DNA from: Cloeon dipterum
Lineage: Eukaryota > Arthropoda > Insecta > Ephemeroptera > Baetidae
Assembly (NCBI RefSeq): GCF_949628265.1
Contig: NC_088788.1
Coordinates: forward strand, 20,336,001 to 20,400,000
Reading direction: 5' to 3'
Length of the DNA stretch: 64,000 bases
Shown: piece after piece, positions 26,501-41,500 of the stretch
How positions within the stretch are numbered: the stretch's first letter is position 1
Layout of the letters: every line of letters begins with the position of its first letter
Program-made: the position numbers and the translations under genes
The notes under the pieces: model-generated
The model's database searches: none
Told to the model about the DNA's origin: nothing
The model's input: only the letters and a program-made list of their open reading frames with translations

Positions 26501-29500
26501 TGCCAAAAGTGATTATTCATTAAGAGTGCAAAACAAAATAAAAAAGAACACAGGCGAGTTGACGAAAGCGCTCAATCGGATCGAGATTGACTGACCAACG
26601 TAAGTGGCGCCTCATGCACAAGCAGGCAGCAACCAAGACGGGGGCTAATTGGAACCGAGCTCCTCAATGGAAAGGATATCAAAACAACCTTTCGGGTCAG
26701 CACTTGATGGAAGTCTGGTGCATAATTGACGTCATGCAGGCTCATTTCCTTGCCGGAAATGACGTCCGCCGCCCCGTGTGTCGATATCAAGAAATGGAAT
26801 TGCGCCCTCAGCGCGGCTCCGAGCGGGCCAGAAATAAAAATCGGACGAGTATTTCAAGAGCGAACGCCAATAAAAATTCCAGCGCGCGCCAGGCTTTTAA
26901 AACCAATATAAACACACACGCTGAGAAACGCGAACGGCTGCATTGTGCGTATATTTAAATGTTGGGAGCGAAGCTTGTATTTCAGTATGAAACGAGACTC
27001 ATGGGGTCGATAATTAGATGTACAGTATACGGTGACGGAGGCGATAAAAATTCACATCTGTGACTTGAGCCAGAGTAATTAAAATAATTGGTTGAAGGAA
27101 ATGCACGATGGGAAATGGATACATATGATCAATGAAATTGTGCAGAAAGACGATTTAAGTTACAACAGAAAATACAGTAAGTGAAATAAAATGCTTGATC
27201 TTTTTGCAAATGATTTCCACTGAGCATACAGTATTGTGTGTAATAAAATAAATTTAAACTGGGCGGCAATGTTTTCTTAACGTTTCATTTTTCAAGTTGA
27301 CGAACACTTTTATTAGCCACTCACTCAGCTTAACGAATTGTTTCTGAATTGGAACGCACGAAACAAGATGTAGCCGCGGTGTGTATGGCGGCTCAACAAC
27401 AATATTGCACCTCAGATCGCGAGAGTTGAGCGAGCGCAGACGAGGGTTACAGGTCGTGGGAACAAGTTGGTCCTCTCTCTCTCTCTCTCTTTCTCTCTCT
27501 CACTCTCCAGCGCTGTCGGAGGCGACACCAGCAAAACAAGAAGGGAGGGTGGACCGTCTGATCTTTTCATTTTTCTCTTTTGATACAGCAGCGTGGGATA
27601 AATTACGATTGCGACCCCTTCCTTTCAATCTATGCCTATTCTTGAAAAACGCCTAATTTACCAACAATGCGTGATGAGCGTTTCTCACAGGAAGGGATTT
27701 TATATTTAGCCGCGCTGCAGACACCAGACCCGCCACATCTCACCGTGAATGAAAGTAAAATACTCGCTAATATTTCATGAATGAATTTTTTTCCTGCTGC
27801 GCTCTGCTTTGTTGAAATAAACGGACTTAACATTGGCGTGGAAATCTTTGCGGTGAATACAAATTTGACAAGTTAAAAAAACTGACTGAATGAACATAGC
27901 CCTTTTAGAATTAATCCAGCACATTTAAACAATTAATCCAATTAATGAAAGGTTAAACTATACAAGTCTTGGCATATTAAAGCCACAGAGCAATATTTTA
28001 AATGCTGATAATGTTAGTATTTATAATTTTACGAGTCATGTTTTTAGAGTCAATATGAAATTGCAGTTGATTTTGTGGCATTGCGTTAAAGAAAACTTAT
28101 TAAGATTCTTATTCATCCGTTAAAAACACAATAAGATCCTTAAGAGATTTTAAAATTTTGACTTGATAACTAAATAAAGCGTATTTCATGAATTTTGTGC
28201 CTGGTATTGATCGAGTCTTATAAAAGGAATAACGGATTGCAAATTTAAAATATATGGGTCATTTAGAAAATTTATTTCTCTCAGATTAGCTGAATAGCTT
28301 ACATTGGCTCATTTTAAAAGGTTCACCTTAAATATTTTGGTATATTGGAAAGACTGGGAAGAAGACGCTGCTTGCACTGCTGTAGTTACACCCTCAGGGA
28401 GTCATTTTCGGTTTAAAAAACATTTATTGGTTAAGTGACAAAGCAAAGATGGGTGAAAAGCATTTGCATTGAAATGCGGGGGTGTCGAATTATGAATTTC
28501 CGGTCAGACGACCCCTTGAGGGGAGTAATAGTTAAGGCTGGTCATCCTAGCCTATTGTTAATGAAGGTGCTGCAGCGGTGGTGGAAAAGCTGTAAACCAA
28601 TTAAGGGTATCTGCACTTTTGAGACAGAGACGACGATGGACGCCTTAAGCAAAGCCTTTTGCCTTTACGCAGATCCGCATTGAACAAACTTAATACTCGT
28701 CGTGTCGGTGCAGAAAGTTGGTTTACAAAAAACAATGCCGCGCTCGGCTGGAAAAGGTACAAATCAGAAAGTGGAGACGACAAAGTTGAAAAAGAAATTG
28801 CCGTCGTTTGGGTTCCCAGAAGAGCCCGGATATCAACTCATTCCTTAATTACGAGGCGCTATCCTTAAAAGGACAATCTCGCCGGTTCGACCCTTTCACT
28901 CTGGCAGCGGCACCAGTGGGCACATACAAGTACTTGGAACAATTCGATTAAACAATGTATTTGGGTCAGACAGCGCACAGGATGCCGTCATGAACATTTG
29001 CACTCAACGCAAGAGTACATTGCCCACATGCAAAATGCAACAATAATGCGAGTGAAAATACGCCCGCCCTGCGCATTAATCATGCTGCTACCAAATGAGC
29101 AGAGCTCCACCACGCCCAAAGGGATGCGACTTTTATAGAGTTGATGCATCGCAAAATAGACAGCACACGCTGAATTATTCAAACTTTGTACATGTCATAA
29201 GTCCTGCTCCATTATTTACTCCTGCAATGTGTGTGAGTGTGTGCGTGACAAAAGCTCTTTGCAGATCTTATCACGTGGAATTACGATTTAAATTTCAAAT
29301 GGCAATTTGAAATACAACTGGCGAAAAACATGCATGAAATATACTTTCCAGAGTGTCAACTGTGCAATATTAACAGTTCGAGATTAAAATTTGTTGAGTC
29401 GACGGGGTTAAGAATTTTAGGTGAAAATTATAAAAAGCAAGGAAGATAAAAAAATGAAAAAGTATTTTGTGGAGTATAAGCTAGCAATGTAAAACTTTAT

Positions 29501-32500
29501 GCTTATAGAACTATTTGAGTGAAGTTTAGAAGGTTTGTCTTATAGTATAATTTAATAGACAACAGTTCTCTCTGAATTAATGCTATTGCAATATTAGTAT
29601 TTTGAAAATTATTTTATGAATTGAATATAATTTTGGAATAGGTGATATCAACCACCTGTTTGATATCTGTACAGTGAAAAGTATGTTCCCAACAAAATTT
29701 TAAATTTTAAACTAGACAAGATTATAATAAAATTAGATTAATCATTATGTTAATACAGTTAGAGAGGTTTTGTACTCACCCTGTGTTGGCCTCTGGCACA
29801 ATGTCGTCTAGCACGACGTAGATCATGGCGCCAGCCGCGAAGGAAAGGGCGTACGGAAGCAGAGGGGTGGCCACCTGTACGGCGACAGCGCCCAAAATGC
29901 CTGCCAAAGGCTCCACCATGCCGCTCAGTTGTCCATACCTGTGAAAGAATCGGCAATCAAGCGGGCGTTGACAGCAAGGTCAGAACCTTACCAAAAACTA
30001 CGGAGTATGGAAAAACCGGCGCCGTGCAGCGGCAAACTCACAGCCAGACCTTCAGGGAAGTTCTGCAAACCGATACCAATTGCAAGACTCCTGAAACAGA
30101 CAAAACAAAGGGTTGGTTACCGATTCCCAATCACGTCTGCGTAAACAATAAAAAAATGGCGTCGGGCAGCGAGCCAATCAGGGCGTCTGCTCGTCCGCTT
30201 CACATAATTGTACAAATTGACGATGCTCTAATTAAAACTAAATTAAAATCGTAATTTTCATTATAGCTAAGCTCTTTATATAGAATTGAAATTCAAGGTT
30301 CGTGCGTCTTGAATCTATTAAATCGTGCTGCCTGCCCACTGATCCGATTATATTTCCTATCCAAAAACTATCAAACCAAGCGAATTATAAAACACGAGAG
30401 AGACAGTGTTGGTATGAAATCTTGATTCTCAGCGTGCGTCGAGTGGGTTGCGTGGCAACAAGGCATCATTTCATTCCCTTTAAGCGCGCGGCTTGACCTT
30501 TTATGGACGCAAAACAAATTTCAAAACACATACTTTCTTTCATTTCAAAGCTGCCAGCGCTAAATCGTATTTCGATCGATCAACCAGCATTTTGTTTACA
30601 GCTCCGCGACGGCAAATCCAGTTTCAGTTAAAAGGTATGAACGAACAAAAGTGCCGCAACATTGTATCAAGGTCATCGTAGGCCTCAGCCAACTCGACAA
30701 GTTCATCAAGGTCAATCCGCGCAGTTTTCAAGTTCAGGAACGAGATTTTTTTCATATATTAATTTCTATCCAATGCCTATTTCGCAATCGTCACGATCAG
30801 GTTGAATAAAATTTAATAAATTATATATACACATCATCTGGAGGAGTTAGCTCTCTTTAATCAGCGTCCATTAAAAACAACAATACACACACACTAGCAA
30901 TCTGCTTGCGAGCGAGCAAGCGAGCGTGTGTGAGTCCAAGTATGCAAACTCGAATCAGGGAGTGGCCCTCGCCTCTCATACTACACTACATATATAATAA
31001 GCCGCGGCGATGGAATCTCTTTTTCTTGACGTCGCCGCCGCCGCCGCTCACTAGCTGCTCTTGGCCGTGTTAAAAAATTTTTCCTTAAATGTTGGTGTAT
31101 TTGATACTGGGAATGTACTCGCAGGCAGGATCAGGTTAGGCCGGCCGGCTGGCCGGCCTGCACTGCCTGCTGCCCCCTTTACAAGGTCAGCCATGGTCGG
31201 AAGGAATGCGGGCGGCCACCGTCGGAGATGACCGCCCCCCTATCACCTCCACTTCTCTCTCCTTCCCCCGCAGCATCCGAGAGCCACCCGCCTGGCCGCA
31301 TGGACCGGCCGGCGTTCGCACCTTTCCTTTGAACCAAGCAACAAACCGCCGAGGTGAAATCCTCTTTTCGCCTTCGCTCTAACGCAAATAATGCTCCATC
31401 CACACACAACAAACAATCTTCTCTCCCGATCGCAAGATGAGAGAAAATTTGGACAAAATAATAAATGCGAACCGAACAGTGGTTTGCCTCGTTTTCGGCA
31501 CTTTCACAGCGGTGCCAAATAGAATTTCTACTGCGTCGATCCCCGTTAGGAAATGTGGACACTTTTTGGCGTCCAACAGAAAAACCGAAAACAGAACAAG
31601 TCGCTTCGCTTATTGCTCCCAACACGAGGAATGCACACGAGTTCGTGAGTTACCTGCGCTGACCGGCGCCTGGCTCGTGGGTCCGTTCTCCATTCAGAGG
31701 TCGGGCCGTAAATCAAATCTCGCAAATACTTTTCTGCCAAAGCGGGCGTTTATTATTTATGCAAAGTTTTGATTGCGCCGCGATAGTTGAGCTTCTCTTG
31801 GACGCGAGTGATGTACATACCTGCGTGCATGGCCATAAATTTAATATAAATGAGGATTTGTGCCGCGCGGCAGTGGCGGCGGCGAGCAGAAAAGTTGTTT
31901 GAGTAGAAAGCCCAACTTGCACGCTATTCATTATAAAAGCAACTGACTGACATCTTTTGCTCCTTCATCTCCGCCGTATGTAATCTTGTTAGCACTGACA
32001 ATGGTCATTATTATCCCAGGATATAACTTATGGTGCTCCAGCTAGGTGGAGGCGTGTGGAGAGCACCACTTGAAAGTGCCGGCCCGCTATTTTTTGTACA
32101 AAAGATAACGAGTAATTTTCTCACCAATTTGAATAATTTGCCTGTCGGAACTTCACAGTTTTTAGACCCACTCAATCGTATTTCACGATTTATAAATGAT
32201 GCACTCAGCCAATTTCTCGATGCATGAATCAAATCATTGAAATGGGAAAGTTAAAAATTTGGAATGTTAATAATCAAGTTAGCACTCAAACTATAACCTT
32301 GTCTGGGCAATGTAACCTTTACAACTTAAGGGAACTAAATGAAACATTATAGTCGTTGTTTGTAAATCTGAATAAGTTAAGAATCTATCGTATATCTGCA
32401 AATTTCACTATTTAATTTGATAAGTATGTTGCAATTGGTCTCATAAAAGGCTGAAAATTGCTTAAAAATCAACAGTGTAGGAATACATTTTTTTATAGTG

Positions 32501-35500
32501 ACCATTAAAGTAAGGGAAGAAATCAAATAGGGAAATATATATTAATTAACTAATGTTTTAAATTTAGATAAAAAATATTTCGAAATTTCAGTTTAAATTA
32601 ACATATTTTACGGTGGTCGGGAATAAGAGATAAATGAACTGGCGACTTTAGCAGACGTCATCAATGTATCCCTTCTCGTGTTACAGAAGTCGTTTCTCAA
32701 TTCTTTCCGCACATGTGCCACGCAAAAGCATCTCGCGGCTGCAGGAATTCCGCAACATCCGCGAGTCGTGCCCGAGTGGCAAAAGCAGCACAACAGGAAT
32801 TCCATTAATTAATTTATCGGTTGTTGAAATTAGCAACTTATCGCACCTTTAGCATTCCATGCCGCAAGTGTGGCAGCAGCGAGTACGTAAAGAGGCGTCG
32901 CCGGCAAAAACGCCCACCATGCAGAGAAAGGTCACGGGCCGACCTTGCGGTGACCAACCGACTGCATTTTCGGCGCTCCGCACGCATAACTCTCTTGCCA
33001 GCAGACAGGTGTAGCGTCCGCGCCACCGCTGCTGGGCAAATTCATTCCTTCAACCATGCTCGTTCCTATCAAGATCGGAATAATTTTGGGAAATCGAGCG
33101 TGATTCCCTCAAAGACCGATCGCGTGATTTGCGTCTTGGATAAAAATACAAATATTTTCATATCTGCTCCTCTGGCCAATGTTTGGGTTTTCTGATGGGC
33201 AGCCAGTAATTTTTTACCAATAGCTAAAAACAACGATGAATTGAAGATTGAATGTGTCCTTGGGAAAAAAAAGATAGGAAATCAACGCAAAGTTTGCAGA
33301 GAGATTTGTAGGAACCATAAATTATGATCTAAGAATGTTGGCAAAGTAGAAAGAGACTGATTTTGACGTCACATTTTGGGAAAGGTTATTTATAAAAAAA
33401 AAACTTTCACGAATAAGATAACCAGCGCCAGTACTATCAAAAATATATATTCATTCCAAGAACAAACTGCACAGAATAAAACATGATTTTTGCATTTTCA
33501 ACCCGATTATTTTGTTGGAACAGCGGAAGAACAAAATGATCGCCAAGAGACGCAAATTAGAAATTCCTTCCCAGAATACGAATCATTAAAAGAAATTACC
33601 TAATTACCTTGTCTGTACACTCGACAAGGCGCGAACCGAAAATAAAACTGCCGAAACCACACGAAACAGGCGAACAACAATCGCGGCTAATTGACGTCGG
33701 TAATTAAGGGTGGGTAGAAAAATTTTCAATTAAAGTGTCCAAATGAACGGTGGGCCCCCACTCCTGGGCGGCAGCATTCCGCCTTTGAAATTTCTCAAAA
33801 TGATGCAGCAGCTTAACGAGGAATGCAGCCTCGGGGCCTTTTGTGTTTGATTTATAAAAAACGAGTGCATTGACCTTCGTTATTACATTATGCTAGCTGT
33901 GCAGCGGCAAAAGGGAAGGGTTGCTTGCTTGGAAAAAGAACCTGCTGCAGCAGAAGACAAAACGATTCAAGAAAGACTGCATTCCTGCAACTATCCCGAG
34001 AGGAAACCACGACCTTTCAAGACTGCTGTTGACTGCTGCAGCTGCGAGTGGGGATATTAATCGATTTTTTTGCTCTGTATATAATCGACTTAGAAAAATC
34101 GCGGATCAAACCTTTCATTGAAAAATTGTGGTGGTTGAGAAGTCTTCATTTTTTGTAGTTTGGAGCATTTAATATCACTGTGAAATCCTAGCTTTTTAAT
34201 AATATATCAATTTTATTGCTTAAATTATCTTTAAACTGGTTAAATTACGACGAGAAACTATAAAAATGAGTTTTTATTTTCATCAGAAGTGTTTTGAATG
34301 CAAAATATATTTGATCACTAAAATAATATTTTTATATATTAACATTTTTGAAGTTTAATTATATGCAACGAAGATAATATGCAATGAGCAATGAGCATTG
34401 CATTGTTTCATAGCATTTATCAAGAACAACCAGATATCAACAAACAAGACTTTATGATGGTCATAACAAACATTGAAATCTATATTTGAAGGTATTCGTG
34501 ATATCAATTGCTCCATTTATCCTAGCTGCTTTACGTGTGAATTGTTGCCGCTGCAAGCGTCAGGTGCACTTTATCCTGAGCGTGTTATCCAAATGCAAAC
34601 CTGTCCGCGCATGGAGACAACTTTTACACTGAATGTCAATAACACTACTTGGTTTTCTCTCCAGCTGCAAAACGAGTTTCAAATTTCTGTGAATGAACGC
34701 CAGGCGAGTAGTTTGGTTTGCTGCTTGCTGCGAAAGCTGCAGTTCCTCTTAACAACCAGCCTCGCAACCTGTGCATAATTGATGTAAGATGCGTTCAATT
34801 GAATTATTAGAGCCTCAATTAATTGCTGTGCGGCGATAAAATGACCCACTTGATGCAGGTAGACATCTTTATCAACGCCCGAGTGAAAAATCAATGCGAA
34901 TTTAAATCATTTTTGTCCAATTGGACTCAATGAATTTTCTTTAAGTTTTGAACATTCAGAAAAAATACAATTTTAACCCAATTTGCCCAAAAAATTCATC
35001 CTGTATCTGAATGTTTTACATTTTATTAAGTTATAAAGAAATGAAACTCAATATAGATAAAATATTCCCTACATCAAAACCTATCACTTAAACATTGGAG
35101 TAACAGCTTCTAAAAGCAATAGAAAAAGTAAATTCCCTAGGCCCGATACGTAAGCTGTTTTGGCACTTTTCCGCGTCACATGATGACAGAGGTGAGTGAC
35201 AATCGCTATGGAACACTCTTCCGCCGTCTACTGGACTCCGGTGGCATACATTAGCAGGCATTATTTGCTGTCAATTGACGTGCTATTTACAGGTTTGCCA
35301 GCACTCCTGTTCTTGGAATTGCATGAGCGTCGGTACGCAATAATTAAGGGATGGTGTGAGCTGTAATAATAATGCGGCTTAACTGTACCCAGCACAGGCA
35401 TCAATAATAAACTTTTTAATACGCATTCCACGTGAGCAAAAAAGCAGGAGAGCGAGCGAGCTGGCTGCTTTTTCCATTCAGACACGCGAACTGCTCCTAA

Positions 35501-38500
35501 AGAGAAATCCAAATATTTTTCATTGCGGATATAAAAAAGGGTGTGTCCGCCACTCACTGCCACGCCGGTTGCCCGCTTTTGCTGCGCGGCTAATTATTAA
35601 GTTATAAAGCCGCTGACTGACTGCTGCTGTCAATATATAATTCTCATTAGAGGTTAAGTAGTGGCAGCGCAAGACTTGATTAATTATCTTCGGCTCAGCA
35701 GTTTCAATTCGCAAATAATTCGGCCGGCTTCAAACGAGTCTGTCTTTCACTGAAACGCTCCGTCTAGGGATGGATACCAGTTGCTTCGAGAGCAGGGATT
35801 TTGTATTATGCGTTTAATATCAGCTTTTTTCCTCTAAATTCATTTTTTATTCAAAGCAATTACCGCATTCTCCACCACATCTGTTTATGATTTATATTTT
35901 CCATTAGAAAATTCTGAACAAAAACAAGGCTTCGTTTAAGGAGAAAAAAGTCGTGCGCTTGAAAAAGCGTATTATTTACGACAGCCCCTAATCAAAAGCC
36001 CTTTTCGAAATTCCCAGGCTGGAAAAAGGAGAGTGATTGTACAGCAGCAGCAGAGAAATGCTGCACTAGCAAGAATGATTTACGGCCCGCTCCAGCTGAT
36101 GCATGGCTGCAAGTATAATAAAATCCGGCAAGCTCAAAGGACAGCAGCGAGAGCGCAAGAGAGAAGGGAAGAGGAGGAGATGGGCACAAATATTTTCTCA
36201 CAGCCCACAACAGCAACATCGTTCCAATCGTCTTCTTCAATTAGCGCGAATGTTTGGGGGCCAACAATGGGTTAATACATTGTTGGAAAAGGGGGCATGC
36301 GCAAGGTCGGCGGCGCAGCTCGCGATTAAGCCACAGCACCACTGCAGCTCCAGTTCGGCCTTAGTGCGGCGCGGCGGACTGATTTCCGCGGCCGAATTTT
36401 GGCCGAAACGTGGACCACGGGGCACTATCAACGCGGAGAGCCGTGTGTATCGTACGAGAGGGCCACAAAGGGGGGAGAAATGTCTGTGGTGTGTGTGCGC
36501 CATCAAGCCAGACGAGTCAACGACCTCTTCTCCTTCTTCTCGCACTCATCTCGGTCCACTCCCACAAAATTCCTCAGCACCACCACCAACTCCCTCTTTC
36601 TTAAATAGAATAAAAAATAGATTCTTTCATGTATTTTTCGTTTGGCCTACCAACATAAAAACACAAAAGCAGCGCCGCGGCAGGGAAAGGTTGAAAAAAT
36701 TAGGCTCAGCCAGGGACTTTAAAAATGGCGCTTCAAAGTCTCGTCGGGGACTGACCTCGAGAAAATTCCTTATTTAAAACGAAAAACAGCTGTGATGAGA
36801 TTTCACTTCTTAACTGTCGCTTGTAAAAACAATGTTACCAAATGGATTTTCCATTACAGTTAAAATAATTTTACCACTCTTTCATTTTTTGAATACAAAA
36901 ATAATTAAATCGTTGGTTTTCAGACTGTTTAATATTGATCTCCTTTTACTGCAATCAGACGGCCAAGATTTGGTCTTCAAGCTATTATAATTTTATGTTA
37001 AATATTTGCTATTGTTAAAAGCATTAAATTGTGTTAACGTAAACGATTAAGACATTTTATCCATTTATTACTGTTCTTTCACGTTTTAGTAAAAGCTGAT
37101 ATTATAAACGGCAAAATCATTTTTCCTAGCGACAAATGGAATGAGAATGCCAGCAAAAAACCTGTTGCGCACCCAGTTAAAGCTAAACTAGAAACGTAAT
37201 CTTCATGAAAAAATAAGAGACTTTCAAAGCAAAGCATGTGGTGTTCACAGAATAATTAGACAAATGACCGGCCGGCTGAGCAGCTGGCACGAAAATTGAA
37301 AATCACTGCGCACAATCGTGCCGCGGACGACGAGAAAGATGAATGCAGCTACAACAGCGCATTCTCCGAGTACAAATAGAAAGAAAACTATCAAACTGCA
37401 CCGGTGAGAAAGAAAAAAGCATAATAAATTGAACGTGAAAAAATAATGAGGCCACCGTGGTGTTAGATTATTCAAACACAGCGCCGAAAAGGCTCACAGT
37501 CCACCCCCGCTCTTTCTCTCTCTCTCTCTCTATCTCGCGCTTCACGAAGGAATAAAAAATGATTAGAAAATAGTGTGGCGCCCACCGACTGCCATCTCTA
37601 ATTGCAAGAGCAAGCACCGAGACGGAGCCTTTCTTTATTTTCTCTCAGTCAGCACTGCGGTCGGTCTCGGAAATTATGCACCAAAATACGCGGCGCGGGT
37701 TCGTCGACCTGACCTGTGACCTGCGATCAATCGAGCACGTGACGCGGAGCAAAATCGGTCCATGAATGAAATGGCGGCAATTATCGGGGTCCGCCGTGAG
37801 TAATTACTCGGAAAGCCGCGATAAAAAGAAGACAGAGGCACGCAGACAGCATCTGTAGCACCGGAAGTTGTGCTTATTGTTCGCCACCACCGCTGCTGCT
37901 TCTGTTGCTGAGCCAGCCAGAGATGAATGGAGAGCTCTGGTGAACATAACATGGGAGGAGAGATGCCCCGTTAGCGAAAGGGGAAGTAGTAAATAAAATA
38001 TCCGCCAGCCCGATCGAACTCTCGCGGTGCATGGGCACAGGAAAAAGAAGTGCCTTTTCGACGCGTCCGTCAAAGGAAAAGCTTATTACAGGGGTAGATA
38101 AGCAGGCCTGGATAACTTATCTATTTGCCTTGACGTGACGACTTTCAAATAAACAAGCCCTAACTAACATCCTCTCGCTATCTGCTCGCGGCGCTCTTCG
38201 TTTGATTTATTGAATTTTTGTCATCGTGGATCAATGCTTCGGATCTTAGCTCTGACAAAATTCCCATCACCTTGTTGCCACTATGGTCCACAGAGTGTTA
38301 AGAACGACGATCTTCACAACGTAACTAATGAAAATACAGAAAAATTTTGCCAGACGCTTTTGGCTAAGGTTCACGAGAGGTCAAAACCTAATTTGCTTTC
38401 AATTTTTAGATTCCAAAGCAACAATTTCGTTGGTGTCTTAAATCAAAATAACTTTCCTTCACAATTGAATAGAAGTCAAAATTTGAGTTTAATTAGATCA

Positions 38501-41500
38501 GTATTTAAACTGTTTTAATGCGGTACGTACAGTAAGGGAAAAACCAACTTGGATAAGCGATACAAGAACTGTTTTATCATTTTGAATACATATTTAGCGC
38601 GGATGCAATTATTCTATTTATATTTGCAGAAGGCAAAAAACTTTCAAGGTGATAAAGTGTGCTGCAATCGTACTTGATTGCTTTCCTTGACTTTGAGCTG
38701 CTGCATCTGCGCCTGCAGGCAAGAGTGACCTTTCCCTCTCTCCAGTGCAACAGGTGACATAATTGCATTACTCAACTCGACTTGCTCGGTTTGCAAATTA
38801 ACCGGCACTTCAGTATCGATTCGCCTTTTCCGACTTTTATAATTGGCCGGCGCGCGGCGGCGGAGTCGTTCTCGTGGGCGGATCAAGGGGTTGCATCACT
38901 GTTTTATTACTCGGTTCATTATAATCTCCATTGTCTGAGGCATTATTGAAACGGTGCCGCATTATTCGCGTCTCTCGCCGGATTATTTCTCACGGGCCGC
39001 CTAGTTCAGGGCTGCTGGATAATAGGGCATGTGTGTGTGCGACATGAGCTCACCACGGCAATCGGCAGCAATGAAGGCGCACGCAGTAATGGCATAAGTG
39101 ACTGCTGATGTCAACATTATAAAATATAATCTTATTCATCATCGGCCTATGATGGTGTCACCCCATTCAAACAAACCACGCGATTCGTCCAACGTGCCCA
39201 ATCTCCGACGCTTCTGTTTGTTTTACAAGCGGCAAATAAATCCTTTCTAAAAACTCTCTTCGCATCCTGCTCCTCTATGGAGGCAGCTATTTGACCAGTT
39301 TTCCAGTGCGAAAAGTGCAAATTAGTGAACAGACAGCTTTTGGGGTCACCATGCAAATAAATTCCCCTAGCAAAAAGTGTCTAGCACGCAAAAGCAACTC
39401 ACGATAATTGATTCCAACAAATGCACCGCCAGCCGATATAGTTAGCTGAAATTAATTTCACTCAGCAGACTCACAATGCAGCGTAAATTTAAAACGATTT
39501 AGTTGCCCCTCAGTTACTTTTTGGCGAAAATGATCGAAGTCACCATCTGTATTACATGAAAAATATTGTATATAAGGAATTAGCATCTGAATTTAAAGTT
39601 AATCTGATCGAGGTCAATGTTGACTATTTTACGACTAGACAGAGCATCCGATTTCGGACGTTACTGCAGATCTGTTGAAAAACAGTGGGGAATAGAGCAG
39701 CAAGCGAGCAATCCTACGCGCCATTCATCCCGCGTCAGCTTTTTAATCTGCTTGGCGGTGTTTATTTTACAAAACTGCTGGCGGTAAAAGGAGCTAACGT
39801 TTCGACTTGACGCCCACTTCCGTTCATAAAATTATTTAAACCCGGCGGCGCTGGACACAGGAAACGGGTCCAGCTGTGCAGAAAACGGAAGCCTTACTAG
39901 ATTTTCCAGGAAAATGTGCCGAGGAAGCAGATAAGGAGGAGGCAACCTGCTGGAGGGCAGATAAAAGAAAAGAAATCTGCCGTATAGATATTCCAAGAGT
40001 GCTGCGAACATAACTTTTTTTCCGTAACAAAGGCAGAAGACATGACAAAGAATAATAACATTATTATTTCCAAGTCGTGTACAGCAGGATGCATTTTCTC
40101 GTTCGTCGTTCCCATTCCCGGCGGCAGCATTAAATAAATATGCAGGTCATTACGCTGCTTTGTGCATCGGCAACGTCACCAAAAATGCATCCGCACAAAT
40201 TTGGAACAGTTGCCGGATGCGTGGTTAAGCCGTAAATTAAAAATCGACGTGCATCTCCAAAAATGGAGCCCTTTCCTTTACACCCACTCGAGGCATTTTC
40301 TCGTTCGCTGCGGAGGCGTTGCTCTCCAGACACTTTTGTTTTATTTACTGTGTTTGTGTCGGCCTGCGTCCCACTTTGATCGGCTCATTAAGAAACCCTT
40401 CCCAATCGAGCAGGTTGCATAAAATATTCAGCTCTAATTGAGTTTTTTTTTTCGATTAATTGCAGCTATCCTGCTATTTAATTAAATTTCATTGGTACGA
40501 TATTAACATTGAATAACAAAACACTTTTTCTCGCGAAGAACATAAAATTTTAAATACTATCATTAAAATATTTTTAGCAGAGTCCTTATAAATAGCGAAT
40601 ATTTTCATGTCTCTTCTTGGAGTATGACAAAATAGCGTTGATCGTAACTTCAAAGTTAACCAAATGATTTAAAAACTGCTTAAACATCAGCTTAAGTTAA
40701 TTTGTGCGGTTTTCAACATGGGAATTGTTGACCACAACCGTGTGCCCTCGACGAATCAGTCAAGCGAATTTCTCACTGGCCAAAGTTAATCAATCCGATT
40801 TTACAAATTATTACAGTATGTTTTTTAGTTAAATCTCGTTAAATTTAGCGAATCTTAACTTTTCATGAGTTGAGCTGAGCTGAACGTATCTTTGAAAATC
40901 GATTTGAGTGCAGGCAACGTCATCACACGCAAGTCCGGGTGCACGTTTGCAAATCTAATAAGGCGACGCCTATTCCAATATATCATCTGCGTAAAAGTAT
41001 GCATGCGTTTGGTTGTGGTGAGGCCGCCGGACTGTGCGTCCTACAACGGATGTACATTATTAAAGGAATTGAATGGACGTCCGTCCATCCTGCAACAATA
41101 TAATCATGTAAGAAGACAGCCTGTGCGGGTCTGAGCTGTGGTGCTTTTGCTTCTAGCTCACAGACTTGCTCTTCATTATGCCGAGCTGTATTTACACAGT
41201 GCGTGTTTCTCTCTTCTGACGGCGCACAGAACCTCAAAGAGGAGCGCCATTTATGAAGTACGGACTGCATGTTAATGTGGATTTTTTCGTTTTCTTGATT
41301 TCCTTCAACAGTTAGACGCAAAGTCTGCGTTATATTGCTTCTTTTCCCTCATAATCTTCAACATGTTACGCAATTTTCCTCGTTGCAGCCTCAAGGTCAA
41401 GTTTTGCACCAATTTTATTCAACTCTTGCTGTAGTTACACCGTTCATGCGGAGACGACCGACTCCGTGACCTACAGTCCTCAATTAAGCAGACACACGAG

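Noticed and set aside
28870..28900. GGTTCGACCC, similar to a tRNA B box
   Set aside because: No matching A box, acceptor stem or cloverleaf can be drawn around it.
31138..31159. GGCCGGCC-rich near-palindrome
   Set aside because: Probably simple GC-rich low complexity; no associated feature.
36103..36777. 224-codon plus-strand open frame in the large ZIP11 intron
   Set aside because: Lies in a CpG island with overlapping frames on both strands; basic low-complexity translation without any domain.
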